A stretch of DNA of 64,000 nt from Maliibacterium massiliense (lineage in GTDB: Bacteria > Bacillota > Clostridia > Christensenellales > Maliibacteriaceae): NCBI RefSeq assembly GCF_900604345.1, contig NZ_LR026983.1:744001-808000 (forward strand), read 5' to 3'. The notes beneath the pieces were generated by a model. It was not told the origin of the DNA. It saw nothing but the letters and a program-made list of their open reading frames with translations, and did not search any database. The translations under genes and the position numbers were made by a program. Shown here piece by piece: positions 1 through 8,771 of this stretch; the stretch's first letter is position 1; the number at the start of each line of letters is the position of its first letter.

Positions 1-238
1 GGCGACGCTCATCGCGGGCTGCGGCACCTACAAGCTGCGCAGGTACATCTACCTTGCGCCCCTGCCGCCGGTGCTTGCCAATGCGCTGATCGTGGGGTTG
101 GTGCTGCACATCGCAACCGGCACCCCCTATCTGCTCTGCGCGGGCGCGCTGCTGGTGGAGCAGGGCATCATCTGCTACGGGCTAGGCCTGCCCCTGCTGC
201 TGCTTCTGCGCAGGCGCGGCCTCACGCCCAAGCTGTAA
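1..238 (+). CDS. QueT-like transporter, C-terminal part
   Basis: This is the last 78 codons of a gene whose start lies before the window. The readable end is very hydrophobic and includes LAPLPPVLANALIVGLVL followed by a final membrane stretch ending in LLLLLRRRGLTPKL. The PPVxxNALIVGL pattern is typical of the QueT family, the membrane S component of ECF-type vitamin transporters thought to import queuosine precursors. Assignment is by remembered family pattern only. The gene stops about 100 bases before the MATE gene on the same strand; a weak ACGCC/GGCGT stem followed by seven T overlaps its stop codon and may terminate it. Confidence 0.6.
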   Translation, partial: ATLIAGCGTYKLRRYIYLAPLPPVLANALIVGLVLHIATGTPYLLCAGALLVEQGIICYGLGLPLLLLLRRRGLTPKL

Positions 239-296
239 GGCCAGGCGTTTTTTTGCACGATACATCGCGGCATCCGCCCGCTTGCGCGCACGCCTG

Positions 297-305
297 TGCT
301 ATGAT
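297..305 (+). promoter_or_regulatory. Extended -10 promoter for the MATE gene
   Basis: TGCTATGAT is an extended -10 (TGn plus TATGAT) located 33 bases before the MATE start codon. No convincing -35 stands at 16-18 bases upstream. Its form matches TGCTATAAT boxes before several other genes in this window. Confidence 0.45.
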
Positions 306-338
306 ATAAGAAAACGCGGAAAACAAGGAGGCGGGCGC

Positions 339-1706
339 ATGTCCAGGGATTCCCTCGCGCCTTCCAAGCCGCTCTTCGACCGCATCGCGCTGCTTCAGCT
401 CATCATCCCGCTGATCATCGAGCAGTTTCTGCTGATGGCCGTGGGCATGGCCGATACCGTGATGGTCACCGTATCGGGCGAGGCCGCCGTATCGGGCGTA
501 TCGCTGGTGGACAGCATCAACACGCTGATCATCCAGGTGTTCTCCGCCCTGTCCACCGGCGGCGCGGTGGTGGTATCCCAGTACCTGGGCAGGCGGGAGC
601 GCGAAAACGCCCAGACCGCCGCCAAACAGCTCTTTTACATCATGACGGGCGCATCGCTGCTGCTGACGGCTGCCGCGCTGCTGCTGCGCCAGCATATTCT
701 GGGCATGGTCTTCGGCCAGCTGGACCCCACGGTGATGGACAGCGCCCTGATCTATTTTCTGCTCACCGCGGCCGCCTACCCGTTTATCGGCATCTACAAC
801 GCCGGCGCGGCGCTGTTTCGCGCCATGGGCAACAGCAAGGTTTCCATGCTCTGCACGCTGGTGGTCAATTTGATCAATATCTCGGTCAACGCGCTGCTCA
901 TCTACGGCTTCCGCATGGGCGCCGCGGGCGCGGGAATCGGTACCCTGGTCTCCCGCATCGCCGCGGCTGTGATCATCATGGTGCTGCTCAACCGCCCCCA
1001 GCACACGCTGCAGATCAAGGCGCTGTTTCCCCTGCGCTTGCGTGGGGATATGGCCAAGCGTATCCTCTTTATCGGCATCCCGGGTGGCCTGGAAAACGGC
1101 ATGTTCCAGGTGGGCAAGCTGCTGGTGCTCAGCTTGGTCACCACTTTCGGCACCTCGGCCGTGGCCGCCAACGCCATCGCCAACAGCATCGCCGGGGTTG
1201 TCAACGTGCCCGGCATCGCGCTGGGCCTGGGCATTATCACGGTCATCGGCCAGTGCATGGGCGCCGGCCAGACAGATCAGGCCGTCTACTACACCAGATG
1301 CCTGGTCAAAATCGCCTATCTGTGTATGGCCGTCATGGGCGTGACGCTCTTTTTTACGGCGGATTTCCTGGTCACGCTGTTCAACCTCACCCCTGAGGCG
1401 ATGTCCATGGCCGCCCAGGTGCTGCGGCTGTGCGGCATGGGCGTCGTCTTCTTTTGGCCCATGGCCTTTACCCTGCCCAACTCCCTGCGCGCATCGGGCG
1501 ACGCCATCTTCACCATGGTGGTATCTCTGTGCTCCATGTTCGGCTGCCGGGTCGCCCTGAGCTATGTGTTCGGCTGCCCCTGGGGGCTGAACCTCGGCCT
1601 CGTGGGCGTGTGGCTGGGCATGGTCGCCGATTGGGTGGTGCGCGCCGTGATCTTCCTTGTGCGCTACTGGCGGGGCAAGTGGAAGCGCATCAAGGTCATC
1701 GGCTAA
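339..1706 (+). CDS. MATE family efflux transporter
   Basis: This 455-residue membrane protein has about twelve hydrophobic segments and the MatE family pattern, including the N-terminal stretch LIIPLIIEQFLLMAVGMADTVMV and the AAxxPFIGIYNAGAALFRAMGNS loop. MATE proteins export drugs, metabolites or lipid-linked compounds using a sodium or proton gradient across the cytoplasmic membrane. The length is normal for the family. The ATG at 339 is chosen because AAGGAGG stands eight bases before it and the protein then starts MSRDSLAPSK; an in-frame ATG at 282 precedes the likely promoter. The substrate cannot be told from sequence. Confidence 0.9.
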   Translation: MSRDSLAPSKPLFDRIALLQLIIPLIIEQFLLMAVGMADTVMVTVSGEAAVSGVSLVDSINTLIIQVFSALSTGGAVVVSQYLGRRERENAQTAAKQLFYIMTGASLLLTAAALLLRQHILGMVFGQLDPTVMDSALIYFLLTAAAYPFIGIYNAGAALFRAMGNSKVSMLCTLVVNLINISVNALLIYGFRMGAAGAGIGTLVSRIAAAVIIMVLLNRPQHTLQIKALFPLRLRGDMAKRILFIGIPGGLENGMFQVGKLLVLSLVTTFGTSAVAANAIANSIAGVVNVPGIALGLGIITVIGQCMGAGQTDQAVYYTRCLVKIAYLCMAVMGVTLFFTADFLVTLFNLTPEAMSMAAQVLRLCGMGVVFFWPMAFTLPNSLRASGDAIFTMVVSLCSMFGCRVALSYVFGCPWGLNLGLVGVWLGMVADWVVRAVIFLVRYWRGKWKRIKVIG

Positions 1707-1757
1707 AGGCGCCGTCCGCGCGCGTGCCTCCGGCAAAGACGAGAAGTTTTTTCCCAC

Positions 1758-1785
1758 TTGCAAAGCAGTGCTTTTATGCTATAAT
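1758..1785 (+). promoter_or_regulatory. Sigma-A type promoter for the FAD dehydrogenase gene
   Basis: TTGCAA at 1758-1763 and TATAAT at 1780-1785 are separated by 16 bases, and the -10 is preceded by TGC. It lies about 70 bases before the start codon. Confidence 0.7.
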
Positions 1786-1857
1786 AGCTTGCGGTGCGCG
1801 GCAGAGACTTCGCGCATCGTATTGTTGTGCCCCGAAAGATGGAGGAGGAAAGAAATC

Positions 1858-3270
1858 ATGACGCAGGATCGTTACGACGTCGTCATCATCGGCGCTGGCC
1901 CCGCCGGCATCTTTACCGCGCTGGAGCTGATGCGCACCGCGCCCAAGGCGCGTGTGCTGATTGTGGAGCGCGGCCGCCAGATTGCAAAACGCACCTGCCC
2001 TGCGCGCACGACAGGTAAATGCGTGCACTGCGACCCCTGCGCTATCATGTGCGGCTGGTCGGGCGCGGGCGCCTTTTCCGACGGCAAGCTTTCCCTCTCC
2101 GAGGAGGTGGGCGGCGCGCTGGTGGAATACCTGCCCCGCAAAGACGTGCAGGAGCTGATCCAGTATGCGGACAGCATCTACCTGGAGTTTGGCGCGCGCA
2201 AAGAGGTACACGGCCTGAGCACCCCCGACGTGGAGCGCATCGCCTATGAGGCGGCGCGCTATAACATCCAGTTGATCCCCTGCCCTATCCGCCATCTGGG
2301 CACGGACGGGGCTTACCAGGTGCTCAGCGGCATGTACGACGCCATTGCCGCGCACGACAACATCACCTTTATGGAGCGCACCGACGCGGTGGATCTGCTG
2401 CGCGTGAAAGAACGCGTCTGCGGGGTACGCATCAAGCAGGCGGGCGCGCCCGAGCGGGACGTGTACGCCCCCTTTGTGGTGGCGGCTCCGGGCCGCGGCG
2501 GCGCCCAGTGGCTCAGCGAGACGGCCCGCCGCCACGGCATTCTCACCACCAACAACGCGGTGGATATCGGCGTGCGCGTGGAGGTGCCCAATGCCATCAT
2601 GGACCACCTGACCCGCTACCTCTACGAGGCCAAGCTGGTCTACTATTCCGATACCTTTGAAAACAAGGTGCGCACCTTCTGCATGAACCCCGGCGGCGTT
2701 GTCTCCGAGGAGCACTACGAGGGGGGGCTGGCCGTGGTCAACGGCCACAGCTACGGCGACGCGGCGCGCCGCACGGAAAACACTAACTTTGCGATCCTGG
2801 TGTCCAACACCTTTACAGAGCCCTTTGATGAACCCATCGAATACGGGCGCTACATCGCCCGTTTGGGCAACATGCTCACCGGCGGTCACGTGATGGTGCA
2901 GCGGCTGGGCGACCTGCTGGCCGGGCGGCGCACCACCGCCAAGCGCATCGCCAAATCCACCACGCGCGTGACACTGGAGACCGCGGTGCCGGGCGACCTT
3001 TCCTTCATGCTGCCCCACCGGCACCTGACCTCCATCATCGAGACGCTCAAGGCATTCGACCACATCGCCCCAGGGCTCTTCTCGCGCAATACCCTGCTCT
3101 ACGGCGCGGAGGTCAAATTTTACTCCAGCAAGCTCAAGGTGGCGGGCGACTTCCAGACGCCGCTCGACGGTCTCTACGCCGCGGGCGACGGGGCGGGCAT
3201 CACGCGCGGGCTGATGCAGGCATCCGTCAACGGCGTGGTAGTGGCGCGGAGCATCGCCGCGCGCCTGTAA
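1858..3270 (+). CDS. FAD-dependent dehydrogenase (COG2509-like)
   Basis: The 470-residue product starts with a Rossmann dinucleotide fold, VVIIGAGPAGIFTALEL, and ends with a second FAD contact, GLYAAGDGAGITRGLMQA. Near residues 45-60 lie clustered cysteines (KRTCPA, GKCVHCDPCAIMCG) followed by GAFSDGKLSL, a pattern of the uncharacterised FAD-dependent dehydrogenases of COG2509. The substrate is unknown. It is probably a cytoplasmic oxidoreductase; whether the cysteines bind iron-sulfur cannot be told here. The ATG at 1858 has GGAGGAGG just upstream. The gene stands alone, with its own promoter and a terminator after it. Confidence 0.85.
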   Translation: MTQDRYDVVIIGAGPAGIFTALELMRTAPKARVLIVERGRQIAKRTCPARTTGKCVHCDPCAIMCGWSGAGAFSDGKLSLSEEVGGALVEYLPRKDVQELIQYADSIYLEFGARKEVHGLSTPDVERIAYEAARYNIQLIPCPIRHLGTDGAYQVLSGMYDAIAAHDNITFMERTDAVDLLRVKERVCGVRIKQAGAPERDVYAPFVVAAPGRGGAQWLSETARRHGILTTNNAVDIGVRVEVPNAIMDHLTRYLYEAKLVYYSDTFENKVRTFCMNPGGVVSEEHYEGGLAVVNGHSYGDAARRTENTNFAILVSNTFTEPFDEPIEYGRYIARLGNMLTGGHVMVQRLGDLLAGRRTTAKRIAKSTTRVTLETAVPGDLSFMLPHRHLTSIIETLKAFDHIAPGLFSRNTLLYGAEVKFYSSKLKVAGDFQTPLDGLYAAGDGAGITRGLMQASVNGVVVARSIAARL

Positions 3271-3296
3271 GCGCGCAAGTTATGCGATCATGAAAC

Positions 3297-3335
3297 AAAA
3301 AAGCACAGGCAGCGCTGCTGCCTGTGCTTTTTTGC
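3297..3335. terminator. Bidirectional intrinsic terminator
   Basis: AAAAAAGCACAGGCAG and CTGCCTGTGCTTTTTT form a perfect stem with a short CGCTG loop. It lies between two convergent genes and can serve both the dehydrogenase gene and the permease gene. Confidence 0.9.
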
Positions 3336-3356
3336 CTTTTGGGGAAATAGGGAAGG

Positions 3357-5945
3357 TTACTCCACCGCGCGGATGTCGTCGACGATGCTGCCGCCCGACA
3401 TGCTGCGGATGGGACCCATGGCGGTGCCCACTGCAATCACCGTGGCCACCAGGGCGCTAAAAAGGATATCCTGCCACGGGAAGAGGATGTGCATGCCCGT
3501 GGCCATGGCGCCCGTGAACACGGGCTGTATCAGGTTGAGCAGCACCGTGCCGGCAAGGCCGCCCCAGAACGTTGCGCTGAGGCTGTAGTGCAGGCACTCC
3601 AGCAGCACCATCTTGCGCATCTGCCCGCGCGACATGCCCACCGCGCGCATCAGCGCCATCTCGCGCTTGCGCATCATCAAATTGGTGTATACGGTGTTGA
3701 GGATGCTCAGCGCGCACACGATGGATACCACCACCACAAAGCCGTATAGGAAGATCTTCATCACAACCACCAGGTTGCGCATCTGCGCCTGGTTGGCGGC
3801 GATGTCGTTGTAGAAATTGCCGTACTCGCGCACCTTTTTCTCCATGGAGGCGCGCAGCGCGTCGATCTGCCCCTGTTTGGCCTTGACCTGCACCTGGATG
3901 AAGCGCTGCAGCTCGTCTTCCTCGCCCATGTAGGCGTAACTGAGGAAGTCCTGCTGGGGCACCAGCAGGCACACCTCCACCGCGCTATTGCCGTAGAGCG
4001 TGTACCAGGGCCGCTCGCGCACCACGCCGGCAAGCTGCACCTGTCTGTAGGCCGTCTCGTCGCCCGCGTACAGGTCGAACGTATCGCCCGCCTTGGCGGA
4101 GATGGCGTCCGCGTTGATGATGCGGCTGCTGGTGGCGATGGCGGTGTTGGCGATCATCAGCGGCTTGCCCGAGGCGCGCCACGCATCGTAATCCATGGCC
4201 TCGCCCGCGATCTTGAGCGCGTCGTATTCCTCCCTGCTGATGCCCATGATATACAGGGGTATATCCGTGGTGGACATGCCCGCCTGCGCATAAAGCGCGG
4301 CGACGTCCTTTTGCAGCGCACCTTCAGGGATCTTGGTATACACCTCGGTGCTCGCGCCCGCGTAGACCCCCTGCACGCTGGGCTCCTGGCGCAGCTCATC
4401 AACCAGCTTGGTGTGGTCTACGCCCGTGCGGCTGGAGATCATAAAATCCACCGCGTCGGGGGCGATGGTGCCGCCCAGCGTCACAAGCGAGTTGATCAGG
4501 CCGTTGATCACGATAAACAGCGTGATGGAGATGGCCATCGAAATCACCGTCACGCGGAAGCGGCGCTTGTTGCGCTTGGCGTTGCGCTGGGCGAGCATGC
4601 CCTCGGTGCCGCCGAGGGCGCGCGCCACGCGCGCCTTTTTCACCTTGCGGATGCTGGCGGTATTCTTATCGATATTGCCGCGCACAGCGTCCACCGGCGC
4701 GGTGCGCGCCGCCATGCGCGCCGGCATGCGCGCCGAGAACCACACCGAGAGCATGCCCAGCGCGAAGCCCGCCGCAAGCGGCATCCAGCCCACCACAAGG
4801 TGCAGATCGTTGACAAACTCAAGGTCAACCCTGCGCACAAAATAGAAGGTGATGGCCATGGCCAGGATGCCCACGCCCAGGCCCAGCACACTTCCGATGA
4901 CGCCCATGAGCGACGCCTCTTTGTACACCATCTTTTTAATCTGGCGGGGGGAGGCGCCCACGCAGCGCAGCAGCGCGTACTGCTGGGTGCGCTCGGAGAT
5001 CATGATGCCAAAGGCGTTGCGTATCACCACCGCCATCGCAACCAGCACCAGCAGGCATACAAACACGCAGATGATGCCCAGCGACAAAATCGGCGCCATG
5101 TTGCCGCCCTGGAAGTAGGTGGCGATGAGCATGTTGTTGAACACCACCTCGGCCGTGTCGGTAAGGGGCACGGGCAGGCTGTCGATGGCCTGCACGATCT
5201 TGACGCCCGGCTTGGTGTTCAAAAACAGGCGGCAGCCCTGCGCTGGCACGCGCGCGCCCATGGCGGTGATGCCGTACTGCACGCGGTAGGTGGGGCTGCT
5301 TGATTCAATCTCCTTTACCACGCCCACAATTAGGTATGTGCGCGCCTCATCCGGCACGAAGGTTTCCTTTTCCGATTCAATGTAGCGGTTGTGGGTGATG
5401 TACTTTCCGTCATAGCGGAAGCCGGTGTTCAGGGTGACGCTGTCGCCCACCTGCAGGCCCATCACTTCAAGCGAGGCCCTGTCAAGCACCAGCTCGCTGT
5501 CGCTCTCGGGCCTGCGGCCCTCCACCAGCTCGTAGGGCAGCAGGTCCCAGGCGCTCTGCTCCATCTCCATAATGCTGAGCACCCGCTGGTTGTTGATATC
5601 GTCCTCGGGCAGCTTATTGAAGGGATGCTCCTCGCCGCGCGACTCGAGCATGTAGTTGGGCAGCGGCCCGATGGGCGCGGACAGTTCATTGATGCGGATG
5701 CCGCTCTGGCGCACCGCCACGTTCTTTTGGATATCCCGCGCCTGCGCCACGCTGACGCCCCGCACCTGCGCAAACCAGCTGCCATCCGTTGCCTCAAACT
5801 GGCGGCGCATCATCTTGACGCTGCTTTCAAACGTCAGCCCCACGGCGGTGACCAGCGCCACTGAGAGGATGATCGCCAAAATGGTCAGGATGGTGCGGCG
5901 CTTATTGGCCTTCATATAGCGCCAAGAAAGGTTGCCCAGATTCAT
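3357..5945 (-). CDS. ABC transporter permease, two FtsX domains
   Basis: This 862-residue permease has a membrane anchor at about residues 17-37, a large outside domain, three membrane segments around 290-410, then a second copy of the same plan ending with three segments at about 740-850. Both halves carry the FtsX/MacB pattern, for example RTQQYALLRCVGASPRQIKKMVYKEA and KREMALMRAVGMSRGQMRKMV. Such permeases act with an ATPase to move lipids or peptides at the outer face, or to work as mechanical switches for cell wall enzymes. It follows the ATPase gene with no gap and sits downstream of a two-component system, so it is likely a regulated exporter or stress-sensing complex. Confidence 0.9.
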   Translation of the reverse strand: MNLGNLSWRYMKANKRRTILTILAIILSVALVTAVGLTFESSVKMMRRQFEATDGSWFAQVRGVSVAQARDIQKNVAVRQSGIRINELSAPIGPLPNYMLESRGEEHPFNKLPEDDINNQRVLSIMEMEQSAWDLLPYELVEGRRPESDSELVLDRASLEVMGLQVGDSVTLNTGFRYDGKYITHNRYIESEKETFVPDEARTYLIVGVVKEIESSSPTYRVQYGITAMGARVPAQGCRLFLNTKPGVKIVQAIDSLPVPLTDTAEVVFNNMLIATYFQGGNMAPILSLGIICVFVCLLVLVAMAVVIRNAFGIMISERTQQYALLRCVGASPRQIKKMVYKEASLMGVIGSVLGLGVGILAMAITFYFVRRVDLEFVNDLHLVVGWMPLAAGFALGMLSVWFSARMPARMAARTAPVDAVRGNIDKNTASIRKVKKARVARALGGTEGMLAQRNAKRNKRRFRVTVISMAISITLFIVINGLINSLVTLGGTIAPDAVDFMISSRTGVDHTKLVDELRQEPSVQGVYAGASTEVYTKIPEGALQKDVAALYAQAGMSTTDIPLYIMGISREEYDALKIAGEAMDYDAWRASGKPLMIANTAIATSSRIINADAISAKAGDTFDLYAGDETAYRQVQLAGVVRERPWYTLYGNSAVEVCLLVPQQDFLSYAYMGEEDELQRFIQVQVKAKQGQIDALRASMEKKVREYGNFYNDIAANQAQMRNLVVVMKIFLYGFVVVVSIVCALSILNTVYTNLMMRKREMALMRAVGMSRGQMRKMVLLECLHYSLSATFWGGLAGTVLLNLIQPVFTGAMATGMHILFPWQDILFSALVATVIAVGTAMGPIRSMSGGSIVDDIRAVE

Positions 5946-6617
5946 TTAGCGCACCTCCTCGATGCGGCCGTCGCGCATGCAGACGATGCGGTCCGCCTGC
6001 GCAGCAATGGCGTCATCGTGGGTGATTAAAATGAGGGTCTGGTGATATTTCTGCAGCGAAATTTTGAGCATGGTCATGATCTCAGCGGTATTCTGGCTGT
6101 CCAGATTGCCCGTGGGCTCGTCGGCCAGGATGATGGCCGGATGGTAGATCAGCGAGCGGCCGATGGAGACGCGCTGCTGCTGACCGCCGGAAAGCTGGCT
6201 GGGCAGATGATCCTTGCGCTGCTCCAGGCCCAGCATGCGCATCACCTCGGCAAGCTCCTGGTCGTTGACGCGCTGGCCGTCGAGCATCACCGGCAGGGCG
6301 ATATTCTCCTGCGCGCTGAGCACGGGGATCAGGTTGTAAAACTGAAAGACAAAGCCGATGTTGCGGCGACGGAACACTGCAAGGTCCTTCTCGCGCATGC
6401 TTGTGATGTCCACGCCCGCGATCTCGATTTTGCCGCTTGTGGGGCTATCCATACCGCCGAGCATGTGCAGCAGCGTGGATTTACCGCTGCCGCTCTTGCC
6501 GATGACGGCGACAAATTCCCCCTGTTCCACCGTAAAATCCACGTTGTCCAGCGCGCGCACCTGCGTGCTGCCCGCGCCGTATACCTTGGTCAAGCCCTTG
6601 GCTTTTACAATCGCCAT
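5946..6617 (-). CDS. ABC transporter ATP-binding protein (MacB/LolD type)
   Basis: The 223-residue ATPase shows Walker A GKSGSGKSTLLH, the Q-loop FVFQFYNLIPVL, the signature [15 protein letters not shown] and Walker [14 protein letters not shown], all typical of the MacB/LolD/FtsE group that pairs with FtsX-like permeases. The ATG at 6617 is chosen because GGGAGGA lies nine bases upstream and the protein then begins MAIVKAKGLTKVYG; longer in-frame extensions run into unrelated sequence. Its stop codon is directly followed by the permease start, so the two are translated together. Confidence 0.92.
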   Translation of the reverse strand: MAIVKAKGLTKVYGAGSTQVRALDNVDFTVEQGEFVAVIGKSGSGKSTLLHMLGGMDSPTSGKIEIAGVDITSMREKDLAVFRRRNIGFVFQFYNLIPVLSAQENIALPVMLDGQRVNDQELAEVMRMLGLEQRKDHLPSQLSGGQQQRVSIGRSLIYHPAIILADEPTGNLDSQNTAEIMTMLKISLQKYHQTLILITHDDAIAAQADRIVCMRDGRIEEVR

Positions 6618-6690
6618 TGATGCATATCCTCCCGTTTGGTTGATACCACTAGTATGGAACGCAAAGCTTACGGGATGATGACGCGCAATC

Positions 6691-7941
6691 TTACATTTGC
6701 GTAAGAAAGGTGATGGTAAACGTCGCGCCCGCGCCGTAGGCGCTCTCCACGCTGATATCGCCGCCCAGGCGCTCCACGATGGACTGGGCCAGCGCAAGGC
6801 CGATGCCCACCGAATCCTTGTCCGATCCCCTGGCGCGGTAAAAGCGCTCAAAGACGTGGGGCAAATCCTCCCTGGCAATGCCGCTGCCGGTATCGCGCAC
6901 GCACAGCTGCACCGTCATGGGGGTGCTTTTGGCGCTGATGTAGACGTGGCCGCCCGCGCCCGTGTGCTCCACAGCGTTTTTGATCAGGTTACCCACTGCC
7001 TCGGCCAGCCATGCCGCGTCATGGCACAGCGAGAGGTCTGCGGGGATGTCGGTATGGCAGGCCACGCCCCGCCGCTCTGCCAGCGGCTCGTTTGCCTGCA
7101 GGGCTGTGCGCACCGTATCTAAAAGAGGCTGCATTTCCATGCGCATCACCACGGTGCCCGACTCCAGGCGGGCCTGCTTGAGCAGGCCCGAAACCAGAAA
7201 CTGCATGTGCTCCAGCTGTGCGATGTTGCGCTGCACGAACTGCTGGCGCTGGGCCAGGGGCATATCGGGCTGGGCAAGCAGCAGGTCATTTTGGATGCTC
7301 ATCGCCGCGATGGGCGTTTTGAACTGATGGGATACGTCCGAGAGAAAATCCTTGAGATACGCCTTGTCCGCCGCCAGCTCCGCGATGGTGTGCTGCAGGC
7401 GCTGGCTCATGGCGTGCACCGCGTTCTGCAGCGCGGCAAAGTCTCCCTCCCCCGCCATGGCCGATACAGGCGCGCCCACGCGCACCGCCTCGCTTGCCTG
7501 CAGCGTCAGCGCGCGCATATCCCGATAGATGCGGCGAAAGGACCAAAGGCCACAGCCGAACAGGGCCAGCACCATCACAGCGCCCCAGAGCGTGATAAAC
7601 CAGCGTACGCCCCTTGGAATGGTGGAGATGGCCGCGTTGAGCGACCAGGGCATGCCCGTTTGGTAGCCCCACTTGGCAAGGGCCTCGCTGCCCGTGCGCT
7701 CCGTCTCTTCGGCCACATCCGATACGCCCGCCAAGATCTGGGTGATGGCGTCCGTATCTTCGGGGTATTTTTCGATCAGCAGGCCCGCCACCTTGGCGTC
7801 CCGCGCCACGAGCACGTCCACGTTATCGCGCACCAGCGCGGCCGATACCAGCCACCCGCAGGCGAACAGAAACAAAAGCAGCGCCAGCGCAGTCACCGCC
7901 AGGCGCCGCATCGGCCTGTTGTCCCAAACGCTCCGTTTCAT
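6691..7941 (-). CDS. Two-component sensor histidine kinase
   Basis: This 416-residue kinase has membrane segments at about residues 14-37 and 113-135 that enclose a roughly 75-residue outside sensing domain. The dimerisation box FLSDVSHQFKTP holds the phospho-accepting His205; the N box NLIKNAVEHT and the G boxes DTGSGIA and GIGLALAQSIV follow. The outside domain is too large for the BceS type that senses through its transporter. It is translated directly after the response regulator (3-base gap) and before the ABC exporter genes, so the four genes probably form one signal-response unit at the envelope. The signal is unknown. Confidence 0.92.
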   Translation of the reverse strand: MKRSVWDNRPMRRLAVTALALLLFLFACGWLVSAALVRDNVDVLVARDAKVAGLLIEKYPEDTDAITQILAGVSDVAEETERTGSEALAKWGYQTGMPWSLNAAISTIPRGVRWFITLWGAVMVLALFGCGLWSFRRIYRDMRALTLQASEAVRVGAPVSAMAGEGDFAALQNAVHAMSQRLQHTIAELAADKAYLKDFLSDVSHQFKTPIAAMSIQNDLLLAQPDMPLAQRQQFVQRNIAQLEHMQFLVSGLLKQARLESGTVVMRMEMQPLLDTVRTALQANEPLAERRGVACHTDIPADLSLCHDAAWLAEAVGNLIKNAVEHTGAGGHVYISAKSTPMTVQLCVRDTGSGIAREDLPHVFERFYRARGSDKDSVGIGLALAQSIVERLGGDISVESAYGAGATFTITFLTQM

Positions 7942-7944
7942 GCC

Positions 7945-8628
7945 TCATTCCTCCCAACGGTAGCCAACGCCGCGCACCGTGACGATATGGCTCTGACACG
8001 CCTTGGGATCATCGATCTTCTCGCGCAGGCGGCGCATGTGTACCGAGAGCGTATTGTCGTCCACAAACTGGCCCTGGTTGTCCCAGAGCGCCTCCAGCAG
8101 CCCACTGCGGGTGAGGATCCGCCCCTTATGCGCGATCAGATGCGCCAGCAGCCGAAACTCCAGCGCCGTCAGGTTCAGCGCCTGGCCGCCCTTGCTCGCG
8201 CTTGCGCGCTGCACGTCCAGTGTGATGTCGCCCGAGGCAAGCACAAGCGGCGCGGGCGCCTGGTCCCGCCTGCGCATCACCGCGCGGATGCGCGAAAGCA
8301 GTTCCCGCACCCGAAAAGGCTTGGTGATGTAATCGTCACCCCCGCGGTCCAGCCCGATCACCACGTTGTACTCCTCATCGCACGCGGTTAAAAAGATGAT
8401 GGGCGTGCCGGCGCGTGCGCGCACCTCGCTGCACAAATCCAGTCCGCTGCCGTCGGGCAGCATGATATCCAGCAAGATCAAATCAAAGCACTGCGCTGCA
8501 AGCGCCTGGCGCGCCGCCTTAAGCGTGGCGGAGGCGCACACCTGCATGCCCTCGCTCTTGAGCATGTAGACGATGCCCTCGGCCACCGCGTCGTTGTCCT
8601 CCACCAGCAGTACGTTGTAGTTTTCCAT
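7945..8628 (-). CDS. OmpR-family response regulator
   Basis: The 227-residue protein has a receiver domain (VLLVEDNDAV, phospho-accepting Asp54 in LILLDIMLPDGSG, the conserved Lys in YITKPF) and a C-terminal winged-helix DNA-binding domain (LTALEFRLLAHLIAHKGRILTR and VDDNTLSVHMRRLREKI, ending VRGVGYRWEE). The ATG at 8628 has AAAGGAGAGG just upstream; longer in-frame starts are not supported. It is the first gene of a leftward operon with the sensor kinase and the ABC exporter, which are its likely partner and target. Confidence 0.93.
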   Translation of the reverse strand: MENYNVLLVEDNDAVAEGIVYMLKSEGMQVCASATLKAARQALAAQCFDLILLDIMLPDGSGLDLCSEVRARAGTPIIFLTACDEEYNVVIGLDRGGDDYITKPFRVRELLSRIRAVMRRRDQAPAPLVLASGDITLDVQRASASKGGQALNLTALEFRLLAHLIAHKGRILTRSGLLEALWDNQGQFVDDNTLSVHMRRLREKIDDPKACQSHIVTVRGVGYRWEE

Positions 8629-8661
8629 GATACCTCTCCTTTGCGCAGAAGCAATGCATCT

Positions 8662-8692
8662 ATTATAACAAAAAAGCCGCCCCTCTGCGCAA
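8662..8692 (-). promoter_or_regulatory. Promoter of the regulator-kinase-ABC operon
   Basis: On the minus strand TATAAT (8662-8667) lies about 34 bases before the regulator start. TTGCGC stands 19 bases upstream, inside the hairpin of the preceding terminator. The spacing is long, so the -35 is uncertain. Confidence 0.5.
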
Positions 8693-8725
8693 GGGGAGGA
8701 TCTCTCCGCTGCGCAAAGAGGCGGC
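8670..8725 (-). terminator. Intrinsic terminator after the deacetylase gene
   Basis: The minus strand reads a long imperfect stem, GCCGCCTCTTTGCGCA against TGCGCAGAGGGGCGGC, followed by six T. It directly abuts the -10 of the next operon. Confidence 0.75.
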
Positions 8726-8771
8726 GCGCTGTGCTTATTTTGCGGTTCACGCACGGCCCCGCGTTCGTTAT

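Noticed and set aside
222..1763. Long open frame on the minus strand opposite the MATE gene
   Set aside because: Its residues are His/Gln/Asp/Arg-rich shadow composition of GC-rich DNA, and the plus-strand frame is a clear transporter. Similar long shadows lie opposite the dehydrogenase, permease, AddA and AddB genes.
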